The notes under the pieces: generated by a model
Database searches by the model: none
What the model saw: only the letters and a program-made list of their open reading frames with translations
Told to the model about the DNA's origin: nothing
Source of the DNA: Paenibacillus chibensis
GTDB lineage: Bacteria > Bacillota > Bacilli > Paenibacillales > Paenibacillaceae
Direction of reading: 5' to 3'
Assembly: GCF_004001045.1 (NCBI RefSeq)
Contig: NZ_BIMK01000028.1
Span: forward strand, 49,110 to 113,109
Length of the DNA stretch: 64,000 bases
Translations under genes and position numbers: made by a program
Shown: one piece after another, positions 59,865 to 64,000 of the stretch
Position numbering within the stretch: position 1 is the stretch's first letter
Layout of the letters: every line of letters begins with the position of its first letter

Positions 59865-60878
59865 ATGGAATCGGTACTGGTCAAGGAATATCGGGCGGGC
59901 ATTATGGAATGCGCGCATCATGGACATATATGCATCGTGAATGATCAAGGAAAGATCGGGGCATCGGCGGGAGAGCCGGATTTTGTGACGTTCACCCGTT
60001 CGGCAGCGAAGCCGCTGCAGGCGATTCCCGGTATTCGGGGCGGCATTATTTCTCACTATGGTTTCAGCGAGCAGGAGATCGCTATCATGACGGCTTCCCA
60101 TCTGGCCCAGCCGGTGCATGTGGAAGTGCTGGAGAGCATTATGAGAAAGACAGGGCTAACGGAAAAGGAACTCGTATGCGCACCGAGCTATCCGCTGAGC
60201 GAAGACAGCAAAGAGGATGTGCTGCGGCATGACGGAAGCAAGCGCCGTTTGTTCCACAACTGCTCGGGTAAGCATCTGGGTGTACTGGCGTACTGCAAAA
60301 TGAAGGGCTATCCACTTGAAGGTTATGCGGATCCGGGTCATCCGGTGCAGAAGGAAATCATTGAAACGGTGGCCATGATGTGCGGCATCGAGCCGAAGCA
60401 GATCAGCCTGGGTACCGACGGCTGCGGCTTTCCGGTATTTGCGCTCCCGCTTTCAGCCATGGCTTCGGCTTACCTCAAGCTGGCTTGTCCAGATCTGATT
60501 GAAGATGAAGCCACGAGAGAAGCGGTCACAACCATCGCGCAGGCCATGAACCGTTATCCGGAAATGGTCGGAGGCAGCGGCCGCGTCGATTCACTGATTT
60601 TGCGGGATGAGAACATTATCGCGAAGGGCGGCTTTAAGGGCGTCTACTGCTTTGGGCTGAAAAAGGAGCGCCTCGGCATTGCTTTTAAAGTGTTGGATGG
60701 TTCGGAAGAGGAATGGGGCTGGATCGTAGAGTCTATCCTGAGCCAGATCGACTACAGCAACAAAGGGCTGATCGAACAGATTAGGGAAGCCTTCACGCAT
60801 GACATTTACAATGATGAAGGCAAGCATGTGGGATATGCCGAAGCGGTATTCCATTTGCAGGATGGGGCTGGCAGTTAA
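59865..60878 (+). CDS. Asparaginase of the Rhizobium etli (ReAV) class
   Basis: 337 residues of the asparaginase_II family, unrelated to the common AnsA/AnsB fold. The ReAV active-site set is complete with a constant offset of two: Ser46 and Lys49 in TRSAAKP, Cys133 and Lys136 in NCSGKH, Cys187 in DGCGFP. These correspond to Ser48, Lys51, Cys135, Lys138 and Cys189 of the R. etli enzyme, the Cys/Lys group binding zinc. It hydrolyses asparagine to aspartate and ammonia. AAGGAGAGATGG precedes the ATG. Confidence 0.92.
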   Translation: MESVLVKEYRAGIMECAHHGHICIVNDQGKIGASAGEPDFVTFTRSAAKPLQAIPGIRGGIISHYGFSEQEIAIMTASHLAQPVHVEVLESIMRKTGLTEKELVCAPSYPLSEDSKEDVLRHDGSKRRLFHNCSGKHLGVLAYCKMKGYPLEGYADPGHPVQKEIIETVAMMCGIEPKQISLGTDGCGFPVFALPLSAMASAYLKLACPDLIEDEATREAVTTIAQAMNRYPEMVGGSGRVDSLILRDENIIAKGGFKGVYCFGLKKERLGIAFKVLDGSEEEWGWIVESILSQIDYSNKGLIEQIREAFTHDIYNDEGKHVGYAEAVFHLQDGAGS

Positions 60879-60958
60879 CACGCTCTCAGCTTACATTCAG
60901 GCCAAAGGTAAAATTCACCTTCAGAAATTTCGCTTCCGCCCATATATGGTAGAAACAC

Positions 60959-60990
60959 GATCTCCCCGAATCCGTCCGGGGAGATTTTTC
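60959..60990 (+). terminator. Terminator after the asparaginase gene
   Basis: ATCTCCCC-GAATCCGT-CCGGGGAGAT with five T. Confidence 0.88.
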
Positions 60991-61098
60991 TATCCTAAAC
61001 GCCTCAACGCTCTGATTAATCCTTAAATGTTAGGGGTAAGAATTACATATTCAAGATCAAGCTTATCCAATAAAAGTTGTTCATGGAGGTGGATGTAA

Positions 61099-61833
61099 AT
61101 GATTAAAGTAGTGACTTCAGCGGAACGTCATACCTCGGAGAAAGAGTGGATCCACAGTGAATTCAGCTTTTCTTTTGCCGACTACGATGATCCGAGCAAT
61201 GCGCATTTTGGCTGTCTGCTCGCACATAACGATAACCAGTTAAGTCCCAAACAAGGCTTTAAGAAACATCCTCATCATGATTTGGAAATTATCAGTTATG
61301 TCTTATCCGGAACACTTGAGCATAATGATGACTTGGGCAACGTGACCAGGCTTCCGGCAGGCACCGTTCAGGTCATGAGCGCTGGTACGGGAATCAGCCA
61401 TTCCGAGACCAACCCTTCCGAGGACGAGACGGTCCGGTTTATGCAGATGTGGTTTCTGCCGTCCAAGCCCGGCGTCCAGCCTTCCTGGACATCCCGCCAG
61501 CTTTCCAGAGAGGAGCGTTTGAACAAATTGGATCAGCCTGTGGTCAACGGCAGGGTGAGCGAACCCGGCGAGGGAGGCCAACTGCAGATCCAGGCGGACG
61601 TTTCGCTGTACATTCCAATTCTGGAAACAGGCAAGGCGATCATTTTTGATCAGAAAGAGGAAAGAAGAACGTATCTGTTCCTTATTTCCGGCAATATCGA
61701 AATTACTTGCAATGACGGCACCTTCCAACTCGAGCCGGGAGACGCCGCCCGTATTCGCAACAGCTGTGACCTGCAAATCAAGGGGACCAGCAGCGAAGGC
61801 GATGCGGAATTCGTGCTCGTGGATATTCCCTAG
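61099..61833 (+). CDS. Pirin-family protein
   Basis: 244 residues, bicupin of the YhhW/pirin type. Metal ligands in HPHHDLEI (His57, His59) and in MSAGTGISHSE (His and Glu near 101-103). Such proteins bind Fe or other metals; some act as quercetin 2,3-dioxygenases. GGAGGT precedes the ATG. Single gene. Confidence 0.93.
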   Translation: MIKVVTSAERHTSEKEWIHSEFSFSFADYDDPSNAHFGCLLAHNDNQLSPKQGFKKHPHHDLEIISYVLSGTLEHNDDLGNVTRLPAGTVQVMSAGTGISHSETNPSEDETVRFMQMWFLPSKPGVQPSWTSRQLSREERLNKLDQPVVNGRVSEPGEGGQLQIQADVSLYIPILETGKAIIFDQKEERRTYLFLISGNIEITCNDGTFQLEPGDAARIRNSCDLQIKGTSSEGDAEFVLVDIP

Positions 61834-61848
61834 GATGGCTTCATGAAC

Positions 61849-61914
61849 GAAAAGCCCCCTGATGATCCATCATTCGTACATGTGCGTACGGAAGGAACAT
61901 CGGGGGGCTCTTTC
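61849..61914. terminator. Bidirectional terminator between the pirin and UPF0435 genes
   Basis: GAAAAGCCCCCTGATG / CATCGGGGGGCTCTTTC arms with an inner CGTACATGTGCGTACG hairpin. Confidence 0.8.
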
Positions 61915-61943
61915 GGTATAGAGACCGTGCCTGAGCGGCGGTT

Positions 61944-62168
61944 TTATTTGCTGCGCAGCTTGCCGAGCTCCGATACCAGGGCTTCGACTTCGGAAATGCT
62001 CAGATTGGATTTATTCATAACCAGCTCATACACGTCGCGGATGTCTTCGTATTGATCGACGGAGAATGCGGAGGCGCTCATCGCGGCACCGCTGGCCATT
62101 CTCAGCTTGGTTTTGATGCTCTCAATCATATATTCAATATTTTCGGCATTTTTTTGGGACAAGTCCAT
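61944..62168 (-). CDS. UPF0435 (DUF1128, YfkK-like) protein
   Basis: 74 residues, all helical. The C-terminal half YEDIRDVYELVMNKSNLSISEVEALVSELGKLR matches the remembered YfkK pattern (EDIYHMVMKKQ...EMQALVAELGSLR). Cytoplasmic, function unknown. AAGGATG precedes the ATG. Confidence 0.85.
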   Translation of the reverse strand: MDLSQKNAENIEYMIESIKTKLRMASGAAMSASAFSVDQYEDIRDVYELVMNKSNLSISEVEALVSELGKLRSK

Positions 62169-62329
62169 GGGGACGGTTCATCCTTTCCAGGTTCTATTCT
62201 TAAAACGAGCTGTAATCATTGTAGCACGACTTTTCCCATAATACAGGAAAATGATTTTTCTTGCCGGCCGTTTTGCAGTAAAATCAAAGGAAAAGCTGCG
62301 AAAAAGGCAGCATGGGAGGGCCGTTAGCC

Positions 62330-62911
62330 ATGACTATCCAGGATCCCCATCTGATTCGGGGGAAAAGCGGAAGCTGCAAACGAATTGAGGCTGATGGACT
62401 CCGCGACTTTTTTGCGGATATCCGGAGTCGTTACAGTCTGGATCAAATCACGTTTCTATGTATCGGTACGGACCGATCCACAGGAGATGCGCTTGGACCG
62501 CTCACGGGCAGCGGGCTCCGCGCATACGGTTTTCCGAACGTCGTTGGCACGATGTCGGCGCCCTGCGATGCATCTTCGCTGGAAGCATGCTTGGCAGGCA
62601 TACCGGAGGACCATATCGTTGTTGCCGTGGATGCCTGTTTAGGACAGCCGCAGTCCGTCGGAAGCTATCTGGTTTCCGATGAGCCGCTGTTCCCCGCACA
62701 ATCGGTCGGGCATGCGCTGCCGGCTGTCGGGCATTACAGCGTTGCCGCCGTCGTGAACGTCAAAGGGCCTAAGCCGTATTCCACATTGCAGATGACGTCG
62801 CTCTATCATGTCATGGGCATGGCAGGGCAAATTGCCTTATCTGCCGCGGATGCGTTCGGACTTCATTCCCAGGTTCAGGATGCCCGTTTCAACGGCTGGC
62901 CTTTGGCTTAA
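62330..62911 (+). CDS. yyaC: YyaC-family spore protease (GPR-related fold)
   Basis: 193 residues from the ATG at 62330 (GGGAGGG ten bases upstream). FLCIGTDRSTGDALGPLTGS and VVAVDACLGQPQSVGSYLV are the landmark strands of YyaC, a relative of germination protease GPR found only in endospore formers. In B. subtilis yyaC is linked to sporulation. The name is by family resemblance; proteolytic activity is not shown by the sequence. Confidence 0.88.
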   Translation: MTIQDPHLIRGKSGSCKRIEADGLRDFFADIRSRYSLDQITFLCIGTDRSTGDALGPLTGSGLRAYGFPNVVGTMSAPCDASSLEACLAGIPEDHIVVAVDACLGQPQSVGSYLVSDEPLFPAQSVGHALPAVGHYSVAAVVNVKGPKPYSTLQMTSLYHVMGMAGQIALSAADAFGLHSQVQDARFNGWPLA

Positions 62912-62999
62912 TAATATACATAACTTCAAGGTATGATAAAAATCATGATCAGAGAACAGTCTGTACCCACATTCGATATAAAGAAAGAAGGATATCATC

Positions 63000-63806
63000 A
63001 TGGAAAAAGTACTTTGCGACGGATATACGCTATGCTACGCCGAACAGGGACAGGGAGAACCGATCGTACTTCTTCACGGCTTTTGCGGCAATTCCGAATA
63101 CTGGGATAAAGTCGTACCGCTCTTGTCAGGAAGCTACCGCTGCATTGTGCCAGATCTGCGCGGACACGGACATTCCGACGCTCCCCTCGGAGCTTACTCC
63201 ATCGAGCAGATGGCCGATGATGTCCTGAAGCTTCTGGACGAGCTGGATCTGCCGAAGGTGACGATGCTCGGTCACTCCATGGGCGGTTATGTTACGCTTT
63301 CCTTTACCCAGCGCTACGCTTCCCGCTTGAACGGATTCGGTCTTGTTCACTCCACGGGCTATCCGGATGACGAAGCCGGCAAAGAAAAGCGGCTGAAGGC
63401 GGTAAGCACCATCCAGTCGGAAGGTATAACGACTTTTATCGACGGCTTGGTGCCGGGGCTCTTCGCACCGGATGAATCCGAAACACGGGAGCAGCTGATT
63501 GCGAAGGCGAAGGAAATCGGTTATATGACACCGCCGCAAGGCGCTGCAGGCGTGGCCCTGGCGATGCGCGAGCGCCCGGACCGCCGGGATGTCATCTCTG
63601 CTTCCACACTCCCGGTGCTGCTGGTCGCGGGAGAGAAGGATCAGGTCATTCCTGCCGAGAAGGTCTTTACTGCCGATCATCCGAATATTACGCAGGCGAC
63701 CATTCCGGGAGCCGGCCATATGAGCATGATGGAAGCTCCGGAAGAGTTGGCGAAAGTGATAAAGAGCTTCCTGAAACCATCCCAATCCAAAAGCGGACAC
63801 CAGTAA
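63000..63806 (+). CDS. Alpha/beta hydrolase
   Basis: 268 residues. Oxyanion motif LLHGFCGNSEYW, nucleophile Ser93 in LGHSMGGYVTL, Asp in VAGEKDQVIP and His in GAGHMSMMEAPEEL. Classical cytoplasmic hydrolase of the haloperoxidase/esterase type; the substrate is unknown. AGAAGGA precedes the ATG. Ends with its own terminator. Confidence 0.92.
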   Translation: MEKVLCDGYTLCYAEQGQGEPIVLLHGFCGNSEYWDKVVPLLSGSYRCIVPDLRGHGHSDAPLGAYSIEQMADDVLKLLDELDLPKVTMLGHSMGGYVTLSFTQRYASRLNGFGLVHSTGYPDDEAGKEKRLKAVSTIQSEGITTFIDGLVPGLFAPDESETREQLIAKAKEIGYMTPPQGAAGVALAMRERPDRRDVISASTLPVLLVAGEKDQVIPAEKVFTADHPNITQATIPGAGHMSMMEAPEELAKVIKSFLKPSQSKSGHQ

Positions 63807-63854
63807 GCTGATTGGATACTTCAACCGATGACAACTTCATGATATTCATCAGCA

Positions 63855-63889
63855 GCCGGAAGTCCCTTTACGGGATTTCCGGTTTTTTT
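63855..63889 (+). terminator. Terminator after the alpha/beta hydrolase
   Basis: CCGGAAGTCCC-TTTAC-GGGATTTCCGG stem followed by seven T. The last ~110 bases of the window contain no recognisable feature. Confidence 0.9.
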
Positions 63890-64000
63890 GATTATATCAG
63901 CAAGTATAAACTACAGAGCCATGGCTTCATAATATTGCAAGAATAAACATCCGCTGATGGCGGTCTGTCTTCTGAGAAATTACGGCGAGTGACGTTTTTC

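Noticed and set aside
1..64000. CRISPR array, prophage, insertion sequence or tRNA genes
   Set aside because: No regularly spaced direct repeats, no transposase, integrase or phage structural genes, and no tRNA-like cloverleaf was noticed while reading both strands; a tRNAscan run would be needed to be certain about tRNAs.

Overview
The window looks like chromosomal DNA of a Paenibacillus-type endospore former (Bacillota). The evidence is the moderate G+C, the strong AGGAGG-type ribosome binding sites, the many U-tailed intrinsic terminators, the YyaC spore protease homologue, the Bacillus-like gene set (YkpA, YpgR/CvfC, YfkK, YtxH and RocDF homologues), and the lipoprotein/LplB/YtcP sugar importers with two-component AraC regulators that are typical of Paenibacillus. 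No rRNA, tRNA, prophage, insertion sequence or CRISPR array was seen.

Layout. 0-6.6 kb: tail of an AraC-type regulator, a lipoprotein solute-binding protein, two permeases and a GH42 beta-galactosidase, together an oligosaccharide uptake and hydrolysis locus. 6.6-10.1 kb: LysR regulator divergent from a tautomerase and an SDR, then a methyltransferase. 10.2-19.6 kb: small stress and zinc-ribbon-like proteins, a sulfatase, a hybrid kinase whose first part is broken by a frameshift and a stop codon, its SARP-type response regulator, a methyltransferase, a YdeI homologue, a Met-rich membrane protein and a thioredoxin. 19.8-22 kb: rocD-rocF (arginine/ornithine catabolism). 22-24.4 kb: MarR regulator, a probable structured RNA, metY. 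24.5-29.6 kb: a degenerate PPDK-like protein, a P1B metal ATPase, trxB and a glutaredoxin, with Fur-type boxes before the ATPase and over the trxB promoter. 29.7-39.1 kb: KDPG aldolase, a transglutaminase-like protein, a lysine permease behind a lysine riboswitch, CvfC, cydABS and a metallo-beta-lactamase-fold hydrolase. 39.2-45.5 kb: ABC-F protein, CDF transporter, NlpC/P60 peptidase, GDSL hydrolase and a YpmS-like protein.

45.6-59.6 kb is the most notable region, a general stress block. It holds a PP2C phosphatase with receiver domain (RsbY-like), a 1221-residue CHASE3/GAF hybrid kinase with three receivers (RsbK-like), a CheR methyltransferase (RsbM-like), a second hybrid kinase, then rsbV, rsbW and sigB. 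Small stress proteins lie on both sides (DUF1328, DUF948, YflT-like, DUF5665, YtxH, GlsB). Several have sequences in front that resemble SigB promoters. The likely logic is that the kinase phosphorylates the phosphatase receiver, the phosphatase dephosphorylates RsbV, RsbV displaces RsbW, SigB is released, and SigB transcribes its own operon and the neighbouring stress genes.

59.8-64 kb: ReAV-type asparaginase, pirin, UPF0435 protein, YyaC and an alpha/beta hydrolase. All function calls rest on motifs and remembered family sequences; no database search was run.
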